Origin: Pseudomonadaceae bacterium
GTDB lineage: Bacteria; Pseudomonadota; Gammaproteobacteria; Pseudomonadales; Azotimanducaceae
Reading direction: 5' to 3'
NCBI GenBank assembly: GCA_024743435.1
Contig: JANSWO010000002.1
Span: 62,001 to 126,000, forward strand
DNA: 64,000 nucleotides
The notes under the pieces are model-generated. The model did not search any database. It was not told the DNA's origin and worked only from the letters and a program-made list of their open reading frames with translations. The position numbers and the translations under genes are program-made. This document shows, one piece after another, positions 55,926 to 64,000 of this stretch (position 1 is the stretch's first letter; every line of letters starts with the position of its first letter).

Positions 55926-57532
55926 CGTCATCGACTGAAACAATGGGCGGTGACGGTCGCGAGCCCCGGCAGGCGTTGCCGCTACAGACGCAACTCATGT
56001 GGGATCGGCTGCTTTCGATTGTCGAAGAGCAGGCGCAGGTTCTCATGCGCACTGCGTTTTCACCGGTGGTGCGCGAGGCGGGCGACCTGTCGGCGGGAGT
56101 ATTCGATGTGCGCGGCCGAATGCTGGCCCAGGCAGTGACCGGAACGCCTGGCCACGTTAACGCGATGGCTGAATCGGTCGCCAAGTTTCTCGCGGTTGTT
56201 CCAGCCGACGACCTGGAAGCTGGTGATGCGCTGCTGACGAACGACCCTTGGGACGGCACGGGCCACTTGAATGACTTCACAGTAGTTAGCCCTGTGTTCC
56301 ACAACGGTGAGTTGGTCGCGCTGTTTGCATCGACATCGCATATCGCGGACGTGGGTGGCCGTGGCTTTGGCCCGGATGCGAACGATCTGTTCGAAGAAGG
56401 CATGCGCATACCGATTGGCTATCTGTTTCGCGCCGGTGCTATCAATGCCGAGCTCATGCGTCTGTTACTGGCGAATGTTCGTGACCCAACGGCAGCCCAG
56501 GGCGATCTGTATTCTCTTGCGGCTTGCAACGACGCCGGTGCTCGCGCGTTAGTATCGATGCTGGGCGAATTCGGGCAGCGCAACCTTGAAGACCTTGGCG
56601 ATGTCATCATTGAACGCAGCCGCGCCGCGATGGTGGATTGCATTCGCCAGGTGCCCAATGGGGTCTACAGCATGACGATGCTGACCGACGGTTACGATGA
56701 GGCGGTTCGGCTTGAGTGCACCCTGACGGTGGCGGATACGCGGATGACCCTCGACTACGCCGGCTCCTCCGCGGCCAGCGATAGGGGCGTTAACGTGCCA
56801 CTGCCTTATACCCGCGCCTACTCGAGTTTTGGCATTCGCTGTGTGGTGGGTGGCGACATACCTAACAACGCAGGCTCGCTCTCCTGTATCGAAGTGACCG
56901 CCCCAGAAGGATGCATCGTCAATGCGTTGCCACCAGCCCCCGTATCGGCTCGGCACGCCATTGGCCAGCTGTTACCCGATGTGGTGCTTGGGGCGCTTGG
57001 CCAGGCATTGCCGGATGCGGTGCCGGCAGAAGGAGCATCCACCATCTGGAACCCGGTGCTACGCGGTCTGGGGCAAGACGACTTTGTAATCAACCCGATC
57101 TTCAATGGCGGTACCGGCGGACGACCGGGTCAGCACGGCTTGGCCGCGACCGCTTTTCCGTCGGGCGTGCGCACCACGCCCACAGAAATCAACGAAGCCA
57201 CATCGCCACTGGTGATCTGGAAAAAAGCGTATCGGCAAGACTCGGGTGGCGATGGCGAGTTTCGAGGTGGCGATGGCCAGGATATCGAGATCACTCATCG
57301 CGAAGGCCGCGCGTTTGTGATCTCAACCATGTTTGATCGTATGCGCTTTGCTGCGCGTGGGCGCTTTGGTGGCGGCGACGGCGCGGCAGGGGTTTTGCAG
57401 GTCATAACCGGCCAGTCTGACACTGGCCTAGAGGAGGCGACCGATCTGCCAGGCAAGGGCAGGCATGTCGTGCCTGAGGGCGGTCGTTTGGTACTGCGGA
57501 CCCCGGGTGGGGGCGGCTTAGGCTCCCCTTAG
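55922..57532 (+). CDS. hydantoinase/oxoprolinase B family protein (HyuB-like)
   Basis: A 536-residue partner of the preceding protein. The family segments PVVREAGDLSAGVFDVRG, GDALLTNDPWDGTGHLNDFTVVSPVF and the C-terminal GGGGLGSP are present. Together HyuA and HyuB act on a cyclic amide (hydantoin, 5-oxoproline or acetophenone-type carboxylation). The gene starts with GTG inside the HyuA stop, so the subunits are translationally coupled. Confidence 0.9.
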   Translation: MTSSTETMGGDGREPRQALPLQTQLMWDRLLSIVEEQAQVLMRTAFSPVVREAGDLSAGVFDVRGRMLAQAVTGTPGHVNAMAESVAKFLAVVPADDLEAGDALLTNDPWDGTGHLNDFTVVSPVFHNGELVALFASTSHIADVGGRGFGPDANDLFEEGMRIPIGYLFRAGAINAELMRLLLANVRDPTAAQGDLYSLAACNDAGARALVSMLGEFGQRNLEDLGDVIIERSRAAMVDCIRQVPNGVYSMTMLTDGYDEAVRLECTLTVADTRMTLDYAGSSAASDRGVNVPLPYTRAYSSFGIRCVVGGDIPNNAGSLSCIEVTAPEGCIVNALPPAPVSARHAIGQLLPDVVLGALGQALPDAVPAEGASTIWNPVLRGLGQDDFVINPIFNGGTGGRPGQHGLAATAFPSGVRTTPTEINEATSPLVIWKKAYRQDSGGDGEFRGGDGQDIEITHREGRAFVISTMFDRMRFAARGRFGGGDGAAGVLQVITGQSDTGLEEATDLPGKGRHVVPEGGRLVLRTPGGGGLGSP

Positions 57533-57582
57533 ATGTCGGTAAAATAGCCATATTAATCAGCTCTTTACATGAGCTATTTAAT

Positions 57583-58773
57583 CTATTCTGGAAGGCCGAG
57601 AACGCGCTTTGCAATGATGTTCAGCTGAATCTCGTTGGTGCCGCCGTAGATCGTCGTCGCCTTGGTTGATAGCCACTCGCGGGTGGCGTCGAGTTCGTCC
57701 TCCGCAAACGCATCACCCTCCCAGCCGAGGCCTTGCATACCCATGAATTGCCGCTTGAGATCGGCACTTCGCTGCTGTTGAGCGGCACCGATGTATTTGA
57801 AGATTGACGTAGTCGCACCTGGCGTACCAGCTTTGCTTTCTTCCACAGTTCGTCGCGCCGTCAGGGAGAACGCGGCGCTCGTCATATTGTGTTCCAGCAG
57901 GTTTCTGCGCACGGACGCATCGTTAATAGCGCCAGACTCCGTGGAGCCCAGATAGCGTTTGGCGATGTCGATCAATGCAGCGCCGGCTGGCCCGCGACGC
58001 ACGCTGCCCCCCGTGGACAGGCCGCCGATGCCCGAGCGTTCGAACTGCAGCAAACGCTTGCCGACCGTCCAGCCTTTGTTGAGTTCTCCGATGAGGTCGT
58101 CTTTGGCGGCAATGGCGTTGTCCAGGAACGTCTCGCAAAACGGCGAGTTACCGCTGATGAGCTGGATGGGTTTGACCGTGACCCCATCCTGATCCATGGG
58201 CAATAGAACGAAGCTGATGCCTTCGTGTTTGACTGAGAAATCGGTTCGCACGAGCGCAAACATCCAGTCAGCGGTGCTGGCACCGGAGGTCCATATCTTC
58301 TGACCGTTGAGCAAGAAGTGGTCGCCCTTGTCGTCGGCGCGAGTACGAAGCGCTGCCAGATCAGAGCCGGCGCCGGGCTCGGAGTAACCCTGGCACCACT
58401 GTTTTCGCCCGGCAATGATGTCCGGCAGGTGCCGTTCTTTCTGCTCCTGAGTTCCGAGCTCGAGCAGGGTTGGGCCAATCATCGTCATGCCCATACCGGT
58501 CAGCGGAGTGCGGGCCTTGATGGCTGCCATCTCTTCGCTGAGCACCCTGGCCTGTGCGGAGCTTAGCCCGCCGCCGCCGTACTCGGTTGGCCACGTTGGG
58601 GCGGTGAAGCGCTTCTCGACGCAGGCTTCCAGCCACGCGGCGACGTCGGGCTCTAGCGTTATCTTGGTGCTACCGTTGGCGAGCTGACCGGGGCCGCGAG
58701 CGCCTGCCGGGCAATTCTCAGCCAGCCAGGCGCGAGTATCCTGTCGAAATTCGTTCAGTTCAGCTTGGCTCAT
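57583..58773 (-). CDS. acyl-CoA dehydrogenase family protein
   Basis: A 396-residue flavoenzyme. N-terminal helical domain, middle beta domain with QGYSEPGAGSDLAAL and GQKIWTSGA, and C-terminal helical domain ending GGTNEIQLNIIAKRVLGLP are all typical. It introduces a double bond into an acyl-CoA or, in the larger family, an unusual ring substrate. GGGGAGAG stands before the ATG. It is convergent with HyuB and divergent from the transporter. Confidence 0.9.
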   Translation of the reverse strand: MSQAELNEFRQDTRAWLAENCPAGARGPGQLANGSTKITLEPDVAAWLEACVEKRFTAPTWPTEYGGGGLSSAQARVLSEEMAAIKARTPLTGMGMTMIGPTLLELGTQEQKERHLPDIIAGRKQWCQGYSEPGAGSDLAALRTRADDKGDHFLLNGQKIWTSGASTADWMFALVRTDFSVKHEGISFVLLPMDQDGVTVKPIQLISGNSPFCETFLDNAIAAKDDLIGELNKGWTVGKRLLQFERSGIGGLSTGGSVRRGPAGAALIDIAKRYLGSTESGAINDASVRRNLLEHNMTSAAFSLTARRTVEESKAGTPGATTSIFKYIGAAQQQRSADLKRQFMGMQGLGWEGDAFAEDELDATREWLSTKATTIYGGTNEIQLNIIAKRVLGLPE

Positions 58774-58940
58774 CGTATCTCTCCCCTGATCTGCTGATTC
58801 GCCTGTCAGACTGCTCCGGTCCCCTAACCGGTTGTCTCCTAACGACCGTCCTAACGTATCCAGGACGCAGTCGACTCGACTATAGCAAAGCGAGTTTGCC
58901 TGGGGTTATATGTGGGGTTTGATTTCGCGAGCATTGCCCG

Positions 58941-60395
58941 TTGAGTAACCCAGATCTGCCCCCCGCGAGAAAACTGAGCGGAGGGGTAATGGCCGCCTTT
59001 GGTGTTGGCCAAATGGCAGAAGGCATCAAGAACCAGGCCTTCAACGTATTTCTTATCTATTACTACCAGCAGGTTCTCGGTCTATCGGGAACGTTGACGG
59101 GGCTCGCGCTGGCAATCGCCCTGGCGTTTGATGCGGTGAGCGATCCATTTGCTGGCCTTGTATCTGACAGAACGAGATCCAAATGGGGTCGGCGACACCC
59201 GTATATCGTCGCAGCGGCCATACCTTTGGGTCTAAGTTTTGTTGCGCTGTTCAATCCGCCGGAGAATATGGGCGATACCGGCTTGTTTCTGTGGCTGATG
59301 AGTTTCGCGATTCTGGTCCGTATCTCGCTGACCTTCTATCACGTTCCCCACCTGGCTTTGGGCGCGGAGATCGCCCAAGACTATCATCAGCGTTCGACGC
59401 TTTTCAGTTTCAGCTCGCTGGCGAGTATCGGCGCGATGTCGTTGGTGTCGGTGGTGGGCTTCCGCTATTTCTTTCCGACAACACCCGAGTTTGAGCCGGG
59501 CATCCTGAACAAGGCGGCCTATCTGGATTTCTCTATCGCCTTCGGCGCCGTCGCGGCCTTCGCGATTCTGTTGTGCGCCGCTGGCACGGCAGGTGAGATC
59601 AAACACCTTAAACCGCTGGCTGCTCAATCAGCCCTGACGCTGAAGAATTCCTGGGGTCAGTTTCGCTCGGTCTTCCGCAACAAAAACTTCATTGCGCTGT
59701 TTCTCGGGTTGGTTCTCGCCGCCATGTCGCTCACAGTAGAGCAGCAGCTCGGTGCCTACTCTGGCGTTCATTTTTGGGGTCTCACAACAGAACAGCTATC
59801 GCAATTGCCGCTCGCCACGCTGGCGGGATTGCTTCTGGGCACCGTTTTAGTTCCTGCCCTGACTCGCTGGCTGGACAAAAAACGAGCATTGATCATTCCG
59901 GCCGTTACTGCAGTGTTAATCGGCAATGTGGTGATCGTATCGCGTCTGCTCGAGTTGGGCTGGCTTCCGGCCAACGGTTCAGACGCGCTGATGAGCGTGC
60001 TCCTCATGCGAGCGTTTCTCGCCGCGCTCTGTTACCCCATTATCTTCGCCAGCCTCAATTCGATGTTTGCAGACGTTGCCGATGAGATGGAGCTGGAGTC
60101 CGGTGAGCGGCGGGAGGGGGTGATTTACGCCACCCGAAGCTTCAGCACCAAGGCGACCGCTTCGATCGGCGCCTTGCTGACGGGTGTGAGCCTCGATCTC
60201 ATTGCATTTCCCAGCAATGCCGCCGTCGGTAGCGTTCCGGCAGATGTCGTTTGGCGGCTCGGGTTGATTGAGGGGCCCATTGCCAGCTCGGTCACCCTCA
60301 CTGGCATCTTGCTGTACTGCTTCTACGGTTTGAACCGTGAGCGGCACACAGAGATTCGTCGGCAATTGCACCTGCGAGAGTCCGGTGGTGATTAG
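58941..60395 (+). CDS. GPH-family MFS transporter (MelB-like)
   Basis: A 484-residue transporter with about twelve membrane helices. The signature DAVSDPFAGLVSDRTRSKWGRRHP after helix 2 identifies the glycoside-pentoside-hexuronide:cation symporter group. The start is TTG 58941; no ATG is nearby and the family N-terminus begins just after. Substrate could be a sugar derivative or a more unusual organic compound, as nearby genes are for acyl-CoA chemistry. Confidence 0.85.
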   Translation: MSNPDLPPARKLSGGVMAAFGVGQMAEGIKNQAFNVFLIYYYQQVLGLSGTLTGLALAIALAFDAVSDPFAGLVSDRTRSKWGRRHPYIVAAAIPLGLSFVALFNPPENMGDTGLFLWLMSFAILVRISLTFYHVPHLALGAEIAQDYHQRSTLFSFSSLASIGAMSLVSVVGFRYFFPTTPEFEPGILNKAAYLDFSIAFGAVAAFAILLCAAGTAGEIKHLKPLAAQSALTLKNSWGQFRSVFRNKNFIALFLGLVLAAMSLTVEQQLGAYSGVHFWGLTTEQLSQLPLATLAGLLLGTVLVPALTRWLDKKRALIIPAVTAVLIGNVVIVSRLLELGWLPANGSDALMSVLLMRAFLAALCYPIIFASLNSMFADVADEMELESGERREGVIYATRSFSTKATASIGALLTGVSLDLIAFPSNAAVGSVPADVVWRLGLIEGPIASSVTLTGILLYCFYGLNRERHTEIRRQLHLRESGGD

Positions 60396-60403
60396 CCTTG
60401 CTG

Positions 60404-61207
60404 CTAACGGCCAGTAAAAACGGGTGGTCGTTTTTCCAGAAAACTCGCAACGCCTTCTTTGTGATCCTCGGTTTTAAACAGAGTGGCTAGCGAGCGCGTG
60501 ACCCAGGCACCGGTATCGTCCAGGCGGTCATAGCGCAGGCGGCGTAAGCCCTCCTTCAGGTAGCGCAGCGCAAGCGGAGGGTTGGCCGCTATTCTTTCGG
60601 CCATCGCTCGTGCGTGGCTGGCGAGCTCGTCGTGTTTGACAACGTCACCCACAAGGCCAATTCGCTTGGCTTCCTCAGCATCGATTAGGTCGCCCGTGAA
60701 CAGCAGCTCAGCTGCTTTAGACGGGCCGACGATATCGGGCAGACACAGAAAACCGCCAACATCACAGACCAACCCACGTTTTACGAACAGCTCGCCGAAG
60801 CGTGCTTTCTCAGATGCGATTCGGATGTCGCAGAATAGCGCCAGTTCCATGCCCCAACCAACGGCGGCGCCATTGACCGCAGCGATGACCGGCTTTTCGC
60901 ATTCCAGCACCGCAGCAGCGGCTGGCGTTGGACCAGGTCTTACGTTGTGTGGTCTGCGCTCGGATGGATCGCCGGCCGCCATGATCTCGCGCACGTCGTC
61001 GCCGGAGCAGAAGGCCGGGTCTGCTCCGGTGATGATGACGCAACGAATGTCAGAATCTCGACTCGCCTGGTCAATGTGGCTTTTCAGCGCATCGTATGCC
61101 TCCCAGTTGAGTGCGTTACGCTGTTTGGGTCGATTCAGGCAAATCGTCGCGATGTGATCAGCTACGTTAATCGTGACAGTGTCTGAGGTGTTGGTTGCTT
61201 CGAACAT
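60404..61207 (-). CDS. enoyl-CoA hydratase/isomerase family protein
   Basis: A 267-residue crotonase-fold protein from ATG 61207. Oxyanion-hole segments are FCSGDDVREI (~65-75) and GAAVGWGMELALFCD (~108-122), with GLVCDVGGFLCLPDIVG following. Glu at the first catalytic position is not obvious, so isomerase or ring-cleaving activity are alternatives to simple hydration. It is convergent with the transporter gene (8 bp between stops). Confidence 0.88.
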   Translation of the reverse strand: MFEATNTSDTVTINVADHIATICLNRPKQRNALNWEAYDALKSHIDQASRDSDIRCVIITGADPAFCSGDDVREIMAAGDPSERRPHNVRPGPTPAAAAVLECEKPVIAAVNGAAVGWGMELALFCDIRIASEKARFGELFVKRGLVCDVGGFLCLPDIVGPSKAAELLFTGDLIDAEEAKRIGLVGDVVKHDELASHARAMAERIAANPPLALRYLKEGLRRLRYDRLDDTGAWVTRSLATLFKTEDHKEGVASFLEKRPPVFTGR

Positions 61208-61405
61208 GTCCAGGTGTCCCGTCTTGTTGGTTTTTGAGTGCGCTGTTGTCAGTGTCCCGCAACGGCTGCCGACGCGCAAAACATGGCTAATTCTGCCTGC
61301 GCAGCTCGCGAGTCAGGATGTGTTCTAAGGCGGCATCGCAATGTTCGGCGAGGTCGTTTATAACGGTTGCTCACCGGTAACTCCTGCCAGGACCTTGTTC
61401 GCCAC

Positions 61406-62002
61406 GTGACCCGTCACCAGCCCCCCGAAACGCGCAAGCGGCAGATTCTTGATGCGGCAAGTGAGTGTTTTGCGCGAGCCGGTTACCAGGCTTCGAGGAT
61501 GGAAGACATCGCGTCGCGATGCGGGCTCTCTAAGGGCGCGCTTTATCATCAATACGATAGCAAGAGCGCGATTGTTCAGGCTCTGGCGCAGCGTTGGGTT
61601 GAGCGGGCGGTGTCCGGGTTGTCGGAACAATCTGCTGATGCACCAGCTGATCTGAATGCCGCTCTTCAGCCGCAGTTGTTCGTCGTGTTGCTGGCGGAGT
61701 CTGCACGCCAACCCGAGCTAGCCAAGATGCTCGCCGACGGAATCGACTCAGTGACCCACGCGCTCGGGGAGCAACTTGCACCCGGACTGGAAAATCAGTG
61801 GGATGCGCTGGTGACACTGTTACTCGGCGTCATGGTGCGCTCTGCTGTTCAGGACTCAGGCGATGATGCTGGCCGTAGCAGTTCTGTGGCGAGTGATTCT
61901 GTGGCGAGTGTTTCTGTGGCGAGTATGGGCGAGCTGGTTAAAGCTCTGCGTTCAAACAGCAAGCCTCGATATCGGGTGCAGTACGTCGATTCGCGAGCTT
62001 AA
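61406..62002 (+). CDS. TetR/AcrR family transcriptional regulator
   Basis: A regulator of about 198 residues from GTG 61406; an upstream TTG (61367) would add 13 residues. The helix-turn-helix is RKRQILDAASECFARAGYQASRMEDIASRCGLSKGALYHQYDSKSAIV. Near the C-terminus a 15-bp tandem repeat adds SVAS-type residues. It probably controls the neighbouring enoyl-CoA hydratase or TauE-like gene. Confidence 0.87.
   Translation: MTRHQPPETRKRQILDAASECFARAGYQASRMEDIASRCGLSKGALYHQYDSKSAIVQALAQRWVERAVSGLSEQSADAPADLNAALQPQLFVVLLAESARQPELAKMLADGIDSVTHALGEQLAPGLENQWDALVTLLLGVMVRSAVQDSGDDAGRSSSVASDSVASVSVASMGELVKALRSNSKPRYRVQYVDSRA
61882..61926 (+). repeat. 15-bp in-frame tandem repeat in the TetR gene
   Basis: Three copies of TTCTGTGGCGAGT plus two variable bases encode S-V-A-S-D, S-V-A-S-V, S-V-A-S-M. 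Being in frame, copy-number change would only lengthen a linker before the last helix. Confidence 0.85.
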
Positions 62003-62026
62003 CGTGCCAGCCGAACCCACCAGTCG

Positions 62027-62788
62027 GTGCGCTCTGCATTGATCACTGACCCATGGTTCTACGCGAGCGCCGCATTAGCTGTACTGGTTCTTGGCGTGGC
62101 GAAAGGCGGCCTCGGCGGCGGCATCGGCGTTATTGGGGTGCCGCTCATGGCGCTCACCATTGGGCCGATACGCGCAGCGGCAATTCTGCTGCCGTTGTTG
62201 ATGGTGATGGATGCGCTGGCGCTACGCCGATACTGGCGCCGCTGGCATAGCAACAGCCTGCGTATGATGCTGCCGGGAGCGCTCGCTGGCACCCTAATCG
62301 GGTGGCTCACTTTTGAGCTGTTTTCCGCTGATACGCTACGCGTTCTGATCGGTTCGATCGCGCTGTACTACGCGGGTGGCCACTTCCTGTCACGTGCTGG
62401 CAACAAGCCCGCTCGCACGGCTGGTTGGTTCGCCGGAACGGGTTGGGGCGCACTTGCCGGATTCACCAGCTTTGGGATTCATGCAGGCGGACCTCCAGCA
62501 TATGCCTTCCTGCTGCCTCAGAAGCTTGATCGCACCACGTTTCAGGCAACCCTCATTGCGTTTTTCTTCCTGGTCAATTGGAGCAAGGTGCTGCCGTATC
62601 TGTTGTTGGGACAACTGGATGTCGCCAACCTTGCGACCTCTGCGGTGCTGTTACCGCTGGCACCACTTGGCGTGATGCTTGGTGGCTGGCTGCACACGCG
62701 GGTCAATGAGGCGGTGTTCTTTCATGTGGTGTACGCCTCGCTGTTGCTGGTGGGGGGCAAGTTGGTCTGGGATGGCCTGGGCCTCTAA
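62027..62788 (+). CDS. TauE/SafE family permease
   Basis: A 253-residue membrane protein with seven to eight hydrophobic helices. The paired motifs GVAKGGLGGGIGVIGVPLM (near residue 23-41) and WGALAGFTSFGIHAGGPPAY mark the TauE/SafE (DUF81) family, which exports sulfonates or other anions. The start is GTG 62027, 25 bp after the TetR stop, suggesting co-transcription. Confidence 0.87.
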   Translation: MRSALITDPWFYASAALAVLVLGVAKGGLGGGIGVIGVPLMALTIGPIRAAAILLPLLMVMDALALRRYWRRWHSNSLRMMLPGALAGTLIGWLTFELFSADTLRVLIGSIALYYAGGHFLSRAGNKPARTAGWFAGTGWGALAGFTSFGIHAGGPPAYAFLLPQKLDRTTFQATLIAFFFLVNWSKVLPYLLLGQLDVANLATSAVLLPLAPLGVMLGGWLHTRVNEAVFFHVVYASLLLVGGKLVWDGLGL

Positions 62789-62998
62789 GCACCGATTTCG
62801 AGGCCCGTAAGCGATCATTCACCAAAAAATGGAATTGGTTATAAAAAACCAGAGATAAGCAGCTTATTTGATCTAAATAGTGGCGATTTACCTCGGTTTT
62901 ACCGATTCAATTGTCACCTTTTGTAACAAAACGTTGACCGGAGCGATTCGGCTGGCACACTTAGACCCTGATCTTTTATTCGGTTCGGCGGCACGAAT

Positions 62999-63415
62999 AT
63001 GCAGTACCTGCACGGATTTATCGCTTTGGTGTTCCTCGCGTTTGCGGCGGTTCACCTGACGGCGCCTGAACCTGTGTATTGGATATCTGTTTACGTGACC
63101 GGCGCTATTCTGACCGTACTCACCTTGAGCGACCGACTGACGCGATTGAGCGCCCGGGTGCTGGCATTGTTTGCAACCATTGCCATGTTCTTTTACTTCG
63201 CTGGCTTCTTCCGCCTCGCGCCTTATCTGTCCGGCGACTGGTACACCACGTTGCGCGGTCTTGACGCTATCGGCCTGCTGTTCGGTGCCTTTGCGATGAT
63301 TTCGGTGTTGTCAGATTACAGTTGTCGCCTGAAAGCTCGCTGCGACGAAGCCCGTCGCACTCGACGCCGCGCCTTTTTCACGGCGCCTCGGCCGCTCGAA
63401 CGCACCGCAGACTGA
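62999..63415 (+). CDS. small hypothetical membrane protein
   Basis: A 138-residue protein with about four hydrophobic segments (3-21, 27-43, 53-70, 85-104) and a basic tail (RRTRRRAFF). I do not recognise it. The 210 bp upstream (62789-62998) and 193 bp downstream (63416-63608) carry no further gene. Confidence 0.6.
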   Translation: MQYLHGFIALVFLAFAAVHLTAPEPVYWISVYVTGAILTVLTLSDRLTRLSARVLALFATIAMFFYFAGFFRLAPYLSGDWYTTLRGLDAIGLLFGAFAMISVLSDYSCRLKARCDEARRTRRRAFFTAPRPLERTAD

Positions 63416-63608
63416 TAGCCCGACGAGCGTCATTACAGAGCTGCTCGCCAGGAGATCCACTCGGTTGATCTCATCAAATCTCTTCTAAAGCTCCCGCGCG
63501 GGACTCGATCCAGCAAGTCTTTTCCAAGTCTTCTTGATGTTCTCCGGCGACGCGAGCCAGCTTTGTGTGCCTTTGTGTGTGCTTGGGGGCTCGTGGTTCT
63601 GAGCCATT

Positions 63609-64000
63609 TCACGCAGCGGAGGCGGCTTTGCGCACCGCCGGCATGACGTCCGTCAGGTAGGCGTCCAGGGCTTTCTCATCCCACGGCGCGCGCAGAGCGA
63701 TGTTGATCTCCTGGGCTCCCGCGTCGATATATTCGCCGATCGTGTCGATAGCCTGCGCAGGCTCACCAATCAGTGCACCACCTGCAATCCTTGGCGCCAT
63801 GTCGCCCCAGTCCCGCTTCAGCAGCGCATCCTGCTCGGAGCGAGCGCCTTTACTTGAGCTCAAGTTGAACAGCAGATTGACGCTGCGGCGGAGGCTCGAA
63901 GGCGCTCGATCAGCCTGCGCGCACCATTCATCCAGAACTCCGTTGAGCCGCTTGTACTCAGAGGGTGGCAGATAGGCTGCGTTCCAGCCGTCGGCGTGGT
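63609..64000 (-). CDS. LLM class flavin-dependent oxidoreductase, C-terminal part (partial)
   Basis: The frame is open to the right edge, so the N-terminus is outside the window. The visible ~130 residues read HADGWNAAYLPPSEYKRLNG at the edge and end GEYIDAGAQEINIALRAPWD...MPAVRKAASAA. HADGWN and the barrel-end helix are characteristic of luciferase-like monooxygenases or F420-dependent relatives. A TTG at 63863 is an internal codon and not the start. Confidence 0.82.
   Translation of the reverse strand, partial: HADGWNAAYLPPSEYKRLNGVLDEWCAQADRAPSSLRRSVNLLFNLSSSKGARSEQDALLKRDWGDMAPRIAGGALIGEPAQAIDTIGEYIDAGAQEINIALRAPWDEKALDAYLTDVMPAVRKAASAA

Overview
The window reads as chromosomal DNA of a free-living, oxygen-respiring gammaproteobacterium, most of it GC-rich. 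The pointers are a short bacterial 4.5S RNA, an E. coli-type QueF, a gamma-type Na+-pumping oxaloacetate decarboxylase (OadGAB), a CzcCBA efflux system, a PEP-CTERM protein, lipoproteins with ordinary lipoboxes and outer-membrane beta-barrels. Many MaoC, SDR, acyl-CoA dehydrogenase, enoyl-CoA hydratase and LLM oxidoreductase genes suggest a versatile degrader of fatty-acid-like or terpenoid/aromatic carbon. The exact lineage is inference.

Layout. 1-6.4 kb: the end of an ABC exporter, then a minus-strand run (rhodanese, broken aldolase copy, class II aldolase, metallophosphoesterase, MaoC, SDR, membrane protein). 6.5-13.2 kb: a plus-strand catabolic run (quinone reductase, SDR, IDH/IPMDH-like dehydrogenase, two thioredoxin-fold isomerase-like proteins, two small proteins, D-aminoacylase-like amidohydrolase). 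13.3-31.6 kb: mixed housekeeping and accessory genes (lipocalin, TPR Ser/Thr kinase, zinc peptidase, MaoC, b561-YceI fusion, cytochrome c, LLM enzyme, molybdopterin oxidoreductase, flavodoxin, threonine dehydratase, CMD protein, QueF, acyltransferase, MauG-like peroxidase, DUF4197, PEP-CTERM).

About 31.7-43.0 kb is a distinct, visibly AT-richer heavy-metal island. One arm is a minus-strand operon (Cys-rich secreted protein, MerP-like protein, outer-membrane protein, MerT-like protein, GDCCVxC protein). It is driven from a MerR-type 19-bp-spacer promoter and faces a MerR regulator carrying the mercury-site cysteines. The other arm is a SmtB/CzrA-type ArsR repressor followed by a CzcI-like peptide, CzcCBA, a CDF transporter and a double-domain isoprenylcysteine-methyltransferase-like protein. 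It stops at a truncated IS256-family element. No mercuric reductase is present.

43-64 kb: a VWA protein with five repeats, a palindrome-rich region leading into tRNA-Ser(GGA), 4.5S RNA and tRNA-Arg(ACG), a small response regulator, OadGAB followed at once by a SPOR-DUF5916 outer-membrane protein, HyuA/HyuB, an acyl-CoA dehydrogenase, a GPH-type transporter, an enoyl-CoA hydratase, a TetR regulator, a TauE-like permease, a small membrane protein and the end of an LLM oxidoreductase gene that runs off the window.
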